A DNA stretch of 64,000 nucleotides from Teichococcus oryzae (GTDB lineage: Bacteria > Pseudomonadota > Alphaproteobacteria > Acetobacterales > Acetobacteraceae): contig NZ_VUKA01000007.1 in NCBI RefSeq assembly GCF_008386565.1, positions 73,369-137,368 of the forward strand, in the 5' to 3' direction. Below are positions 7,276-16,614 of the stretch, piece after piece. Under the pieces are notes generated by a model. It searched no databases. It saw only the letters and a program-made list of their open reading frames with translations, and had not been told where the DNA came from. How positions within the stretch are numbered: the first letter of the stretch is position 1; every line of letters begins with the position of its first letter. The position numbers were made by a program, and so were the translations under genes.

Positions 7276-8120
7276 GCACGACAACCCTCGCGGCCGACCC
7301 CGCGGCGCTGCGGGCCCAGCTTTCCGGCAGTTCCTTCTACGCCGCCATGCGTCTGATGCCGCCGGCCGAGCGCGCCGCCATGTTCGCGGTCTATGCCTTC
7401 TGCCGCGCCGTGGACGACATCGCCGATGACGGCACCCGCCCCCGTCCCGCCCGCGCGGCGGAGCTGGAGGCATGGCGTGCCGATCTGGCCGCCCTTTACG
7501 CGGGCGGGCCGCCGGGCCGCGCCGCCTTTCTGGCCGGCCCGCTGCGCGATTTCGGCCTCCGGCAAGCGGATTTCCAGGCGGTGGTCGATGGCATGGCGAT
7601 GGATGTTGCGGCGGACATCCGGGGGCCGGACCTCGCCACGCTGGACCTTTACTGCGACCGCGTGGCCAGCGCGGTGGGCCGCCTGTCCACCCGGATCTTC
7701 GGCATGCAGGAGGCGCCCGGCCTCGCCCTGGCGCATGAGCTGGGCCGGGCGTTGCAACTCACCAATATCCTGCGCGACCTCGACGAGGATGCCGCCATTG
7801 GCCGGCTGTACCTGCCGCGCGAGCTGCTGCGCGCGGCCGGCATCGAAGCGCATGACCCCGCCGCGGTGCTGGCCGATCCGCGCATCGACGCCGCCTGCCG
7901 GGCCTTGGCGGAACGCGCCCTGGGCCATTTCGCCGCCGCGAACCGCATCCTGCGCGCCCGGCCGCGCGGCCGGTTGCTGGCGCCGCGGCTGATGGAGGCG
8001 GTGTACCGCGCCATCCTGCGCGACATGCAGGCCGAGGGCTGGGCGCCGCCGCGCCGCCGCATCCGCATCGGCAAGGCGCGGCTGCTTTGGATCATCGCGT
8101 GCTGCAGCCTGCGGCGATGA
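7272..8120 (+). CDS. hpnD: Presqualene diphosphate synthase HpnD
   Basis: This 282-residue squalene/phytoene synthase family enzyme condenses two farnesyl diphosphates to presqualene diphosphate. The first Asp-rich site reads FCRAVDDIADDG (about residues 42-53). The second reads TNILRDLDEDAAIGRLYLPR (about 161-180), the standard family pattern. The GSSFYAAMRLMP block near the N-terminus is also typical. ATG 7272 overlaps the hpnC stop, and the stop overlaps the hpnE ATG at 8117. HpnC and HpnD are paralogues that act in sequence. Confidence 0.93.
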   Translation: MSTTTLAADPAALRAQLSGSSFYAAMRLMPPAERAAMFAVYAFCRAVDDIADDGTRPRPARAAELEAWRADLAALYAGGPPGRAAFLAGPLRDFGLRQADFQAVVDGMAMDVAADIRGPDLATLDLYCDRVASAVGRLSTRIFGMQEAPGLALAHELGRALQLTNILRDLDEDAAIGRLYLPRELLRAAGIEAHDPAAVLADPRIDAACRALAERALGHFAAANRILRARPRGRLLAPRLMEAVYRAILRDMQAEGWAPPRRRIRIGKARLLWIIACCSLRR

Positions 8121-9409
8121 GCGCCGCCATGGTTCATGTGGTCGGCGCCGGGCTGGCCGGGCTGTCGGCGGCGGTGTCGCTGGCCGGGCGGGGGATGGCG
8201 GTCACGCTGTGGGAAGCGGCGCCGCAAGCGGGGGGACGATGCCGCTCCTACCACGATCCGCAGCTCGGCATGGTGATCGACAATGGCAACCATCTGGTGC
8301 TGTCGGGCAACCAGGCCGTGGCGCGCTATCTTTCGGCCATTGGCGCGGAGGAGCGGCTGGAAGGGCCGGACGAGGCCGCCTTTCCCTTTCTGGACCTGCG
8401 CGACGGCACGCGCTGGGTGCTGCGGCCCAACAATGGCCGCCTGCCCTGGTGGGTGTTGCAGTCCGGGCGGCGCGTGCCGGGCACCCGGCCGCAGGATTAC
8501 CTGGCGCTCGCCCGGCTGCTGCGGCGGCAGCCCGGCCGCCGCATCGATGCCCTGCTGCCCTGCCGGGGCGCGCTGTGGGAGCGGTTGCTGCGTCCCGTGC
8601 TGCTGTCGGCGCTGAACACGGCGCCGGAGGAAGGCGCGGCCGATCTGGCCGGGGCGGTGCTGCGGGAAAGCCTTGGCCGGGGCGGACGGGCGGCCTGGCC
8701 GCGTATCGCCAGCCCAACCCTGGCGGCGGCCTTTGTCGATCCGGCGATCGCCTTCCTGAGCCGGCGGGGCGCCGCCATCCGGTTCGGGCAGCGGCTGCGT
8801 GGCCTGTCGCTGGAGGATGGGCGGGTGTCCGGCCTCGCCTTTGGCGGGCCCATGGTGACGCTGGGCCCGCGGGACCGGGTGGTGCTGGCCGTGCCACCAT
8901 GGACCGCGGCGGAGCTGCTGCCCGGCCTTTCCGTGCCGGAGGATTTTCGCCCGATCCTCAACGCGCATTTCCGCGCCACTCCGCCGCCAGGGGCGCCGGC
9001 CCTGGCCGGGCTTGTGGGCGGGCTGGTGGATTGGGTGTTCGCCTTTCCCGACCGGCTTTCTGTCACGATCAGCGATGCGCGCCACCTGATGGAGGAACCG
9101 TCCGACGCGCTGGCGGCGCGGCTATGGGCGGAGGTGGCGCGGCTGCACGGCCTTTCCGCCGAGGCGCCGCAGAACGGCATTCCACCCTGGCGCATCGTCA
9201 AGGAACGCCGCGCCACCTTCGCCGCGACACCCGAGCAGGAGGCGCGCCGCCCCTCCCCGCGCACCGGATGGACCAATCTGGTCCTGGCCGGCGACTGGGT
9301 GCGCACCGGCCTGCCCGCCACGATCGAGGGCGCCTTGCGTTCGGGGGAGGCCGCCGCGGCGCTCTCCCTCTCCCCAAGCGAGGCCAAGTCTGAGATGGTC
9401 GCCCCATGA
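8117..9409 (+). CDS. hpnE: FAD-dependent squalene-forming desaturase/reductase HpnE
   Basis: This 430-residue flavoprotein belongs to the amine oxidase/phytoene desaturase superfamily. The FAD dinucleotide motif is GAGLAGLSAAVSLAGRGMAV followed by the E-A-x-x-x-x-GGR element (about residues 9-42). A C-terminal FAD contact is visible as NLVLAGDWVRTGLPATIEGA (about 390-409). HpnE reduces hydroxysqualene to squalene as the last step of the HpnCDE route. The start at ATG 8117 overlaps hpnD, and the last codons overlap shc by 4 nt (ATGA at 9406). It is a membrane-associated or cytoplasmic enzyme. Confidence 0.92.
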   Translation: MSAAMVHVVGAGLAGLSAAVSLAGRGMAVTLWEAAPQAGGRCRSYHDPQLGMVIDNGNHLVLSGNQAVARYLSAIGAEERLEGPDEAAFPFLDLRDGTRWVLRPNNGRLPWWVLQSGRRVPGTRPQDYLALARLLRRQPGRRIDALLPCRGALWERLLRPVLLSALNTAPEEGAADLAGAVLRESLGRGGRAAWPRIASPTLAAAFVDPAIAFLSRRGAAIRFGQRLRGLSLEDGRVSGLAFGGPMVTLGPRDRVVLAVPPWTAAELLPGLSVPEDFRPILNAHFRATPPPGAPALAGLVGGLVDWVFAFPDRLSVTISDARHLMEEPSDALAARLWAEVARLHGLSAEAPQNGIPPWRIVKERRATFAATPEQEARRPSPRTGWTNLVLAGDWVRTGLPATIEGALRSGEAAAALSLSPSEAKSEMVAP

Positions 9410-11367
9410 ACATGATGCAGGGCAACATCCGTCAGGCGCCCGCGGCATCCCCGCTGGAGGAGGTCGAGGCCGCGCTGCGGCGGGCCGCGGAGGCGCTGCG
9501 CCGCCAGCAACGCCCCGATGGCCACTGGGTGTTCGAGCTGGAGGCCGATGCCACCATTCCCGCCGAATACGTGCTGCTGCGCCATTACCTAGCCGAGCCG
9601 GAGGATTCGGCGCTGGAGGCGAAGATCGGCGCCTATCTGCGCCGCATCCAGGGCGCGCATGGCGGCTGGCCGCTGTTTCATGGCGGCGCCTTCGACCTCA
9701 GCGCGTCGGTGAAGGCTTACTTCTGCCTGAAGATGATCGGCGACGATCCGCAGGCGCCGCACATGGCGCGCGCCCGGGCGGCGATCCTGGCGGCGGGCGG
9801 CGCGCGGCGGGCCAATGTGTTCACCCGCATCCTGCTGGCGCAGTTCGGCGAGTTGTCCTGGCGGTATGTGCCCACCATTCCGGTGGAGATGATCCTGGCG
9901 CCGCGCTGGCTGCCGGTCCACCTGTCGAAGATGTCCTATTGGGCGCGCACTGTGCTGGTGCCGCTGCTGGTGTTGCAGGCCCTGCGGGTGCGGGCACGCA
10001 ATCCGCGCGGCGTGCGCATCCCCGAATTGTTCTGTGCCGCCGCCAGGCCGCCGCGCCGCCATGGCCACCAGCATCCCGGCTGGGCGATGTTCTTCAACGG
10101 TCTGGACCGCGTGCTGAAGCTGGGCGAGCCTTTCTGGCCCCGCGCCCTGCGCCGCCGGGCCATCGCGCGCTGCGTCGATTTCGTGACGGAACGGCTGAAC
10201 GGGGAGGATGGCCTCGGCGCCATCTATCCCGCCATGGCCAACAGCGTGATGATGTTCGACGCGCTGGGCTACCCGCCGGACCACCCCGACCGCGCCATCG
10301 CCCGCCGCTCGATCGAGAAGCTGCTGGTGGTGGCGGATGACGAGGCTTATTGCCAGCCCTGTGTCTCCCCGGTCTGGGACACGGCGCTGGTCAGCCATGC
10401 CCTGATGGAAGCCGGCGGCCAGGCCGACATGGCGGCGGCGCGGCGTGGCCTGGAATGGCTGAGGCCCCTCCAGGAACTGGAGGTGAAGGGCGACTGGGCG
10501 GAATGGCGCCCGGATGTGCGCCCCGGCGGCTGGGCCTTTCAGTACCGCAACGCGCATTATCCCGACCTCGACGACACCGCGGTGGTGGTGATGGCGATGG
10601 ACCGCGCCCGCGACGCCTGCGATGCCGGCTATGACGCCGCCATCGACCGCGCGGTGGAATGGACAACAGGGCTGCAAAGCCGCGATGGCGGCTGGGGCGC
10701 CTTCGATGCGGACAACCACCACCAATACCTGAACAACATCCCGTTCGCCGATCACGGCGCGCTGCTCGACCCACCCACCGCCGATGTCAGCGCCCGCTGC
10801 ATCAGCATGCTGGCGCAACTGGGAGAGGCGCCGGACAGTTCCCGCATGCGCGCCGCCCTCGGCTTCCTGCTGCGGGAACAGCTGGCTGACGGCAGCTGGT
10901 TCGGCCGGTGGGGCGTCAACTACATCTATGGCACCTGGTCGGCGCTATGCGCGCTCAACGCCGTCGGCACCGAGGAGGTGGCGCCGGCGATCCGCCGTGG
11001 CGCCGAATGGCTGCTGGCCATCCAGAACGCCGATGGCGGCTGGGGCGAGGCATGCGACAGCTACAAGCTCGATTACCGTAGCTATGAGGCGGCGGCGTCC
11101 ACCGCATCGCAGACCGCCTGGGCGTTGCTGGGGTTGATGGCGGCCGGGGAGGTGGACCATCCGGCGGTCGCACGCGGCATCGCCTGGCTGCAGGCGCAGC
11201 AGGACGATGATGGATTGTGGTCGCAGGAGGCGCATACCGGCGGCGGCTTTCCGCGGGTCTTCTATCTGCGCTACCACGGCTATCCCAAATTCTTCCCGCT
11301 CTGGGCGCTGGCGCGCTACCGCAACCTGAAGCGCAGCAACGCGCGGCGGGTGCCGCATGGGATGTAG
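9406..11367 (+). CDS. shc: Squalene-hopene cyclase
   Basis: This 653-residue monotopic membrane enzyme cyclises squalene to hopene and hopanol. The catalytic DXDDTA motif is seen as DLDDTA at residues 387-392. Several QW repeats are visible, such as QSRDGGWGAFDADN, QNADGGWGEACDSY and a late QQDDDGLWSQEAHTGGGFP. Length is typical for bacterial Shc. The ATG at 9406 overlaps the hpnE stop. Two ATGs are close together (MNMMQGN), and the first is used because of the overlap. hpnG follows 9 bp later. This gene is the core of the hopanoid locus. Confidence 0.96.
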   Translation: MNMMQGNIRQAPAASPLEEVEAALRRAAEALRRQQRPDGHWVFELEADATIPAEYVLLRHYLAEPEDSALEAKIGAYLRRIQGAHGGWPLFHGGAFDLSASVKAYFCLKMIGDDPQAPHMARARAAILAAGGARRANVFTRILLAQFGELSWRYVPTIPVEMILAPRWLPVHLSKMSYWARTVLVPLLVLQALRVRARNPRGVRIPELFCAAARPPRRHGHQHPGWAMFFNGLDRVLKLGEPFWPRALRRRAIARCVDFVTERLNGEDGLGAIYPAMANSVMMFDALGYPPDHPDRAIARRSIEKLLVVADDEAYCQPCVSPVWDTALVSHALMEAGGQADMAAARRGLEWLRPLQELEVKGDWAEWRPDVRPGGWAFQYRNAHYPDLDDTAVVVMAMDRARDACDAGYDAAIDRAVEWTTGLQSRDGGWGAFDADNHHQYLNNIPFADHGALLDPPTADVSARCISMLAQLGEAPDSSRMRAALGFLLREQLADGSWFGRWGVNYIYGTWSALCALNAVGTEEVAPAIRRGAEWLLAIQNADGGWGEACDSYKLDYRSYEAAASTASQTAWALLGLMAAGEVDHPAVARGIAWLQAQQDDDGLWSQEAHTGGGFPRVFYLRYHGYPKFFPLWALARYRNLKRSNARRVPHGM

Positions 11368-11376
11368 GCCCGCCGC

Positions 11377-12081
11377 ATGACGGTGCTGGCCGTCACCGGG
11401 CTGCGGCGGGAAGCGCGCATCCTCGCCTCGCCCGGCGTCACGGTGCTGCCCGGGGGCGGGGATGCCGCCCGGCTCGCCACCCTGCTGGAGCAGGCCGCCG
11501 CCGATGTGTCGGGCATCATCAGCATCGGCATCGCCGGCGCGCTGGCGCCCGGCCTGCATCCCGGGGAGTGGGTGGTGGCGGACGCCATCCATGACGATGG
11601 CGGCGCTGTTCTGGCGACGGATGCCGGATGGTCCGCGCGGCTGCTCGCGAAACTGCCCGGCGCGCGGTTCGGGCCGATGCTCGGGCGGGACGGCATGGTG
11701 GCCGAAGCCGCCGAGAAGGGCGCCTTGCATCGCCGCACGGCAGCGCTGACGGTGGACATGGAATCGCATCTCGCCGCCCGGGTGGCAGCACGGAAGGGCC
11801 TGGCCTTCGCCGCGGCGCGCGTGGTGTCGGATGGCGCGGCGCGCAGCCTGCCTCCCGCCGCGCGGGTCGGCATGCGGCCCGATGGCGGCATGGACCTGCG
11901 CGCCGTGCTGCGCGCCCTGTGCGTCCGGCCCGGCCAGCTTCCCGCCCTGGTCCGCACAGGGTGGGAAGCGGAGCGGGCCTTTCGGGCCTTATTCCGCGGC
12001 CAGCGTTTCCTCGGCGCCGGGCTTGCCGGCCCCTGCCTTGCGCCCGCGGATCTCGGCCAGCTTCCGCGAAACATGGCTTGA
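11377..12081 (+). CDS. hpnG: Hopanoid-associated nucleoside phosphorylase HpnG
   Basis: This 234-residue protein resembles the purine nucleoside phosphorylase/MTA-SAH nucleosidase fold: VSGIISIGIAGALAPGLHPGEWV near residues 46-68 and the LTVDMESHLAARVAA block with its Met-Glu pair near residues 125-139. HpnG releases adenine from adenosylhopane to give (phospho)ribosylhopane, the step after HpnH. The ATG at 11377 lies 9 bp after shc. The 3' end runs 93 bp into the 3' end of the convergent hpnH gene, so both proteins use the same DNA at their C-termini. The last 35 or so residues are therefore constrained by hpnH and may not be conserved in the family. Confidence 0.87.
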   Translation: MTVLAVTGLRREARILASPGVTVLPGGGDAARLATLLEQAAADVSGIISIGIAGALAPGLHPGEWVVADAIHDDGGAVLATDAGWSARLLAKLPGARFGPMLGRDGMVAEAAEKGALHRRTAALTVDMESHLAARVAARKGLAFAAARVVSDGAARSLPPAARVGMRPDGGMDLRAVLRALCVRPGQLPALVRTGWEAERAFRALFRGQRFLGAGLAGPCLAPADLGQLPRNMA

Positions 12082-13167
12082 AAACACGTATTCGGCCGGG
12101 CGCTGGTTGTCGAGCGGGATGTCGGCGGCCATCGGCCCTTCCGTGCGGATGCCACGGACCGAGACGGCCAGCGCCTTCAGCGGGTTCTGCACCATGTGCC
12201 TGACGGCCGAGGCCTCGAAGCCGGAATGCACCATGCAGTCGGCGCATTTCTCATAATTGCCGACGCCGTACTTGTCCCATTCGGTGTCGTCCATCAGCTC
12301 CCGGAAGGTTTTGGCATAGCCTTCGCCCAGCAGGTAGCAGGGCTTCTGCCAGCCGAACACGGTGCGCGTCGGGTTGCCCCAGGGGGTGCACTTGTAGGCC
12401 TCGTTGCCGGCCAGGAAGTTCAGGAACATGCGCGACTGGGTGAAGGGCCAGGCCCGCCCGCCGCGCCCGCGCGCCAGGATGCCGCGGAACAGCTCCTTGG
12501 TCTTGGTGCGGTTCAGGAAGTGCTGCTGGTCCGGCGCCCGCTCATAGGCATAGCCGGGGGAAACAGTGATGCCATCCAGCCCCAGCGCCTTCATGTCGTC
12601 GAAGAAGGCGGCCGTCTCGGCCGGGTCGGCGTCGTTGAACAGGGTGCAGTTGATGCTGACCTGGAAGCCCCTGGACTTGGCGAGCTTGATGGCCTCCACC
12701 GCCTTGTCATAGACCCCGCGCTGGCAGACCGACTTGTCGTGCATCGCCTGGTTGCCATCCAGGTGGATGGACCAGGTGAAGGACGGATCGGGCTTGTAGT
12801 CGTCGATCTTCTTGGCCAGCAGCAGCGCGTTGGTGCACAGGATGACGAACTTCTTCTTCGCCAGGAAGCCGCGCACGATCTGCGGCATCTCCTTGTGCAG
12901 CAACGGCTCGCCGCCGGCGATCGAGACGACGGGGGCGCCGCATTCCTCGATCGCCTCCATGCACTCGTCATAGGACAGGCGCTGGTTCAGGATCTCGTTC
13001 GGGTAGTCGATCTTGCCGCAGCCGGCGCAGGCCAGGTTGCAGCGGAACAGCGGCTCCAGCATCAGCACCAGCGGATAGCGTTCGCGGCCGCTGAGGTGCT
13101 GCTTCAGCAGGTAGGCGCCGATTCGGGCGGTCTGCAGCAGGGGAATGCCCAAGGCTGCGCTCCTCAT
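11989..13167 (-). CDS. hpnH: Adenosyl-hopene transferase HpnH (radical SAM)
   Basis: This 392-residue radical SAM enzyme attaches the 5'-deoxyadenosyl group to diploptene, forming adenosylhopane, the first committed step to extended hopanoids. The [4Fe-4S] cluster motif C43-x3-C47-x2-C50 (FRCNLACAGCGK) is present, followed by a SAM-binding SIAGGEPLLH segment. A C-terminal Cys-containing stretch (CTPWG, CYLLGEG, YEKCADCMVHSGFE) matches a family SPASM-like region. Its 3' end overlaps hpnG by 93 bp tail to tail. It is divergent from hpnN across a 223-bp region with a very stable hairpin. The start ATG at 13167 gives the usual MRSAALGIPLLQTARIGAY N-terminus. Confidence 0.94.
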   Translation of the reverse strand: MRSAALGIPLLQTARIGAYLLKQHLSGRERYPLVLMLEPLFRCNLACAGCGKIDYPNEILNQRLSYDECMEAIEECGAPVVSIAGGEPLLHKEMPQIVRGFLAKKKFVILCTNALLLAKKIDDYKPDPSFTWSIHLDGNQAMHDKSVCQRGVYDKAVEAIKLAKSRGFQVSINCTLFNDADPAETAAFFDDMKALGLDGITVSPGYAYERAPDQQHFLNRTKTKELFRGILARGRGGRAWPFTQSRMFLNFLAGNEAYKCTPWGNPTRTVFGWQKPCYLLGEGYAKTFRELMDDTEWDKYGVGNYEKCADCMVHSGFEASAVRHMVQNPLKALAVSVRGIRTEGPMAADIPLDNQRPAEYVFSSHVSRKLAEIRGRKAGAGKPGAEETLAAE

Positions 13168-13246
13168 CCTGGGTGCCGGGCGCCCGGCCCGGCCGAACCG
13201 GGCCGATGGCTGGGCGTGGAGCGCCGTTCTTCGCGGATTTCACGCC

Positions 13247-13275
13247 GCGGCGCCAGCCCGGTGGGCTGGCGCCGC
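13247..13275. repeat. Perfect 13-bp hairpin with 3-nt loop between divergent hpnH and hpnN
   Basis: The arms GCGGCGCCAGCCC (13247-13259) and GGGCTGGCGCCGC (13263-13275) are exact complements around a GGT loop. No T-run follows on either strand, so it is not a typical intrinsic terminator. It lies 80-108 bp before the hpnH start and 116-144 bp before the hpnN start. It could be a 5' leader structure of either transcript or an operator. Confidence 0.65.
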
Positions 13276-13390
13276 ATCACATCATCAGCGATGCGGACGC
13301 GCCGTCAAGGGCGAGGCTGTGGCGGTAGCCAGCATCGCCGGCGCGCCCTAGAAATCCGCACCATTCCGCAAGCATGCCCGAGGCGCCGCA

Positions 13391-15973
13391 TTGGCCAGAC
13401 CTTCTTCGTTGACCGGCCGCATGGTCGCCTTCAGCACACGGCGCCCGTGGCTGGTCTGCCTGCTCGGCCTGCTGCTGAGCCTGCTGGCCGGCGTCTACGC
13501 GGCGCGGAATTTCGCCATGACCACCGACACGGCGGAGCTGATCTCCCCCGACCAGCCCTGGCGGCAGCGCGAACTGGCCAGCAGCCGCGACTTCCCGCAG
13601 CGGCAGGGACTGATCGTGACGGTGATCGACGGCGCCACGCCGGAACTGGCGGAGGCCGGCGCCAGCCGGCTGGCCGCGGCGCTGTCCCGGCGGCCCGAAC
13701 TGTTTCGCAGCGTGCGCCGTCCGGATGGCGGCGAATTCTTCGATCGCAATGGATTGCTGCTGCTGCCGCTGGAACAGGTCCGGGCCACCACCGAAAGGCT
13801 GGTGCAGGCGCAGCCCCTTCTCGGCCCGCTGGCGGCCGATCCCAGCCTGCGGGGCATCTTCACGACCTTCACCACCGCGTTACAGGGCGTCATCCAGGGC
13901 CGCGCGGAACTGGCTGATCTGCGCCCCGCGCTGGAAGCGTTGGCCGCGCCGCTGGAGGCGGCCGCCGCCGGCCGCGCCGCCTTCTTCTCCTGGCAGGCCC
14001 TGATGGGCGCCGGGCCGGCGGAACTGCAACAAACCCGGCGCATCGTGCTGGTGCAGCCGGTGCTGGATTACTCCGCCCTGCAACCCGGCGCCGCGGCCAG
14101 CGCCGCCCTGCGCGCCACGGCCCGCGAATTGGGGCTGACGCCCGGGCACGGCGTCACCGTCCGGCTGACCGGCCCCGTTCCGCTGGCCGATGAGGAGTTC
14201 GCCACCCTAGCCGAGGATGCGGGGCTGGTGACGGGGGCCATGCTGCTGGCGCTGGTGGGCATCCTGTGGCTCGCGGTGCGCTCCGGCCGCTTCATGCTGG
14301 CGATCCTGGCCACCACTCTGCTGGGGCTGGTGATGACGGCCGGGCTCGGCCTGCTGGCGATCGGGCGCTTCAACCTGATCTCCGTGGCCTTCATCCCGCT
14401 GTTCGTGGGCCTCGGGATCGATTTCGGCATCCAGTTCAGTGTCCGGGCCCGCGCCGAGCGGCTGCGCCATCCGCCGATCGAGGAGGCGCTGGTGGCGGCC
14501 GGGCGCAGCGTCGGCCGTTCCCTGGCGCTGGCCGCCGCCGCCATCGCCGCCGGCTTCTTCGCCTTCCTGCCGACCCATTTCATCGGCGTGGCGGAGCTGG
14601 GGGCGATCGCCGGCCTCGGCATGGTGATCGCCTTCCTGCTCAGCGTCACCCTGCTGCCGGCGATGCTGGTTCTGGTCCGGCCGCCGGCGCGCGGCCAGGC
14701 GGAGATCGGCTTCCCCCTCCTGGCCCCGGTGGAAGCGATGCTGGCGCGCCGTCGCCGCCCGGTGCTGGCGACGGCGGCGCTGGCGTCCCTCGCCTGCCTG
14801 GCGCTGCTGCCGCTGCTGCGCTTCGACTTCAACCCGTTGCACCTGCGCAGCCCGGATGTCGAATCCATGGCCACGCTGCGGGACCTGATGGATGATCCCG
14901 CCCGTTCGCCCAATGGCGTCAGCGTCCTGGCCCCGTCCCTCGCCGAGGCGCCGGCCCTGGCGCGCCGGCTGGAAGCCCTGCCCGAGGTGTGGCGCACCTT
15001 GTCGCTGCAAAGCTTCATCCCGGCCGACCAGGAGGAGAAGCTGGCGCTGATCGCCGATGCCGCCATGTTCCTCGGCCCGGCGCTGGAGGGGGTGCAGCCC
15101 GCTCCTTCTCCTGCCGATGCGGAGGTGCTGGCGGCCATGGCGCCGCTCGCGGCGGCGCTGCGGCAGGCCCCTGGGGATGGCGAGGCCGCCGCACGACGCC
15201 TCGCCGCCGCGCTGGACCGGCTGGCCAAGGCACCCGAGGCAGCAAGGGCCGCGGCGGCGGCGATGCTGGTGCCGCCGTTGCGGCTGCTGCTGTTCCAGGT
15301 GGAGGCGCTGCTGGGCGCGGAGCCGGTGACGCGCGACTCCCTGCCCCCGGAACTTGTCGCCGACTGGGTGACCGCCGATGGGCGCGCGCGGGTGGAGGCA
15401 CTGCCACGGCCGGACGCGCAGGACGACGCGGCCCTGACCCGTTTCGCCGCCGCCATCCAGGCCATCGAGCCGGAAGCCACGGGCGTGCCGATCTCGGTGC
15501 GGGCGGCCGGCGGTTCCATCGTCACCGCCTTCATTCAGGCCGGCCTGCTGTCGGGCCTGGCCATCACAGCGCTGCTGGCGCTGGTGCTGCGGCGCGCGCG
15601 GGACGTGGCGCTGACCATGCAGCCGGTGCTGCTGAGCGGCCTGCTGACCCTGGCCAGCTGCGCTGCGCTGGACCTGCCGCTGAACTTCGCCAACATCATC
15701 GCCCTGCCGCTGCTGTTCGGCATCGGCGTCGCCTTCAACATCTACTTCGTCATGGCCTGGCGTGCGGGCGAGCAGGACCTGCTGCAATCCAGCCTGACCC
15801 GCGCCGTGGTGTTCAGCGCCCTGACCACGGCCACCGCCTTCGGCGCGCTCTGGCTGTCCAGCCATCCCGGCACGGCCAGCATGGGGCGGCTGCTGATGAT
15901 CTCGCTGGGCTGGGAATTGCTGGTGACGCTGCTGGTCCGCCCGGCGCTGCTGGCCCGCCTGGCCGATGCGTGA
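13391..15973 (+). CDS. hpnN: Hopanoid transporter HpnN (MMPL/RND family)
   Basis: This protein of about 860 residues is an RND-type inner-membrane transporter. It has one helix near residues 19-36, a large periplasmic domain, a block of five or six helices at about 278-440 with a GLGIDFGIQFSVR segment, a second periplasmic domain, and a final helix block from about 713. HpnN moves hopanoids toward the outer membrane. The start is uncertain: TTG 13391 has a CGAGG about 7 nt upstream, and an ATG 10 codons later (13421) has no clear ribosome-binding site. The sterol-sensing-like helix block and length match the family. It is divergent from hpnH and convergent with hpnM. Confidence 0.92.
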   Translation: MARPSSLTGRMVAFSTRRPWLVCLLGLLLSLLAGVYAARNFAMTTDTAELISPDQPWRQRELASSRDFPQRQGLIVTVIDGATPELAEAGASRLAAALSRRPELFRSVRRPDGGEFFDRNGLLLLPLEQVRATTERLVQAQPLLGPLAADPSLRGIFTTFTTALQGVIQGRAELADLRPALEALAAPLEAAAAGRAAFFSWQALMGAGPAELQQTRRIVLVQPVLDYSALQPGAAASAALRATARELGLTPGHGVTVRLTGPVPLADEEFATLAEDAGLVTGAMLLALVGILWLAVRSGRFMLAILATTLLGLVMTAGLGLLAIGRFNLISVAFIPLFVGLGIDFGIQFSVRARAERLRHPPIEEALVAAGRSVGRSLALAAAAIAAGFFAFLPTHFIGVAELGAIAGLGMVIAFLLSVTLLPAMLVLVRPPARGQAEIGFPLLAPVEAMLARRRRPVLATAALASLACLALLPLLRFDFNPLHLRSPDVESMATLRDLMDDPARSPNGVSVLAPSLAEAPALARRLEALPEVWRTLSLQSFIPADQEEKLALIADAAMFLGPALEGVQPAPSPADAEVLAAMAPLAAALRQAPGDGEAAARRLAAALDRLAKAPEAARAAAAAMLVPPLRLLLFQVEALLGAEPVTRDSLPPELVADWVTADGRARVEALPRPDAQDDAALTRFAAAIQAIEPEATGVPISVRAAGGSIVTAFIQAGLLSGLAITALLALVLRRARDVALTMQPVLLSGLLTLASCAALDLPLNFANIIALPLLFGIGVAFNIYFVMAWRAGEQDLLQSSLTRAVVFSALTTATAFGALWLSSHPGTASMGRLLMISLGWELLVTLLVRPALLARLADA

Positions 15974-15987
15974 CGCGGGCCGTTCTT

Positions 15988-16614
15988 CTAGCCGGCCAGC
16001 AACCGAGCCGTGCGCTGCCGCAACTCCGCGATCAGCCGGTCCGCGCCGCCTTCCGCCAGCACCCTGGCGAAATCGGCGCGGCGCGAGGCCAGTTCGCTGA
16101 TGGAGCCTGTCAGGTAGATGTCCACGATGCGCCACGCGCCACCGGACTGCCGCAGCAGGTAGTTCAGCTGCACCGGGTCGTTCCCCGGCCGGTCGAGCGC
16201 GGTCTGCACCATCCGGTCGTTGTTGCGGAGGGTGGATTGCCCGGTGGTGCGGAAGCTTTCGCCGCTGAAGCCGTCGAAGCGGCTGGCATAGGTCGCGACC
16301 GACCAGTCGGAGAAGGCCTGCACCAGCGCCTGCTGTTGAGCCGCCTCCATGCGGCTCCAGGGCGGGCCGATGGCGATGCGGGTCATGGCGGGCAGGTCGA
16401 AGGCAGCCTGCATCGCCGGCTGCAGCCGCTCGAACCGGCCGCGCGGGCCGAGCTGGCGGGCCTGCCGCATGATGCCGAGCAGCGCCTCGTGGAAGCGTTC
16501 CACCACCGCCTCGGGGCTGGCCTGGGCGGGAGCGGGCTGCGCCGTGGCGGCCAGGATGGCGCCAGCCAGCAGCAGGCGGCGCGTGGGGCGGGGATGGGTC
16601 CGGAAACGATGCAT
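15988..16614 (-). CDS. hpnM: HpnM, MlaC/Ttg2D-like periplasmic protein
   Basis: This 208-residue secreted protein belongs to the toluene-tolerance Ttg2/MlaC family, found in hopanoid loci as HpnM. It has a signal peptide (TRRLLLAGAILAATAQPAPAQ), then the conserved blocks FHEALLGIMRQA and NYLLRQSGGAWRIVDIYL (late third), the latter being a family hallmark. MlaC relatives carry lipids across the periplasm. HpnM may hand hopanoids between HpnN and the outer membrane, which is inference. The gene is convergent with hpnN, only 14 bp apart, so it does not share that transcript. Confidence 0.88.
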   Translation of the reverse strand: MHRFRTHPRPTRRLLLAGAILAATAQPAPAQASPEAVVERFHEALLGIMRQARQLGPRGRFERLQPAMQAAFDLPAMTRIAIGPPWSRMEAAQQQALVQAFSDWSVATYASRFDGFSGESFRTTGQSTLRNNDRMVQTALDRPGNDPVQLNYLLRQSGGAWRIVDIYLTGSISELASRRADFARVLAEGGADRLIAELRQRTARLLAG

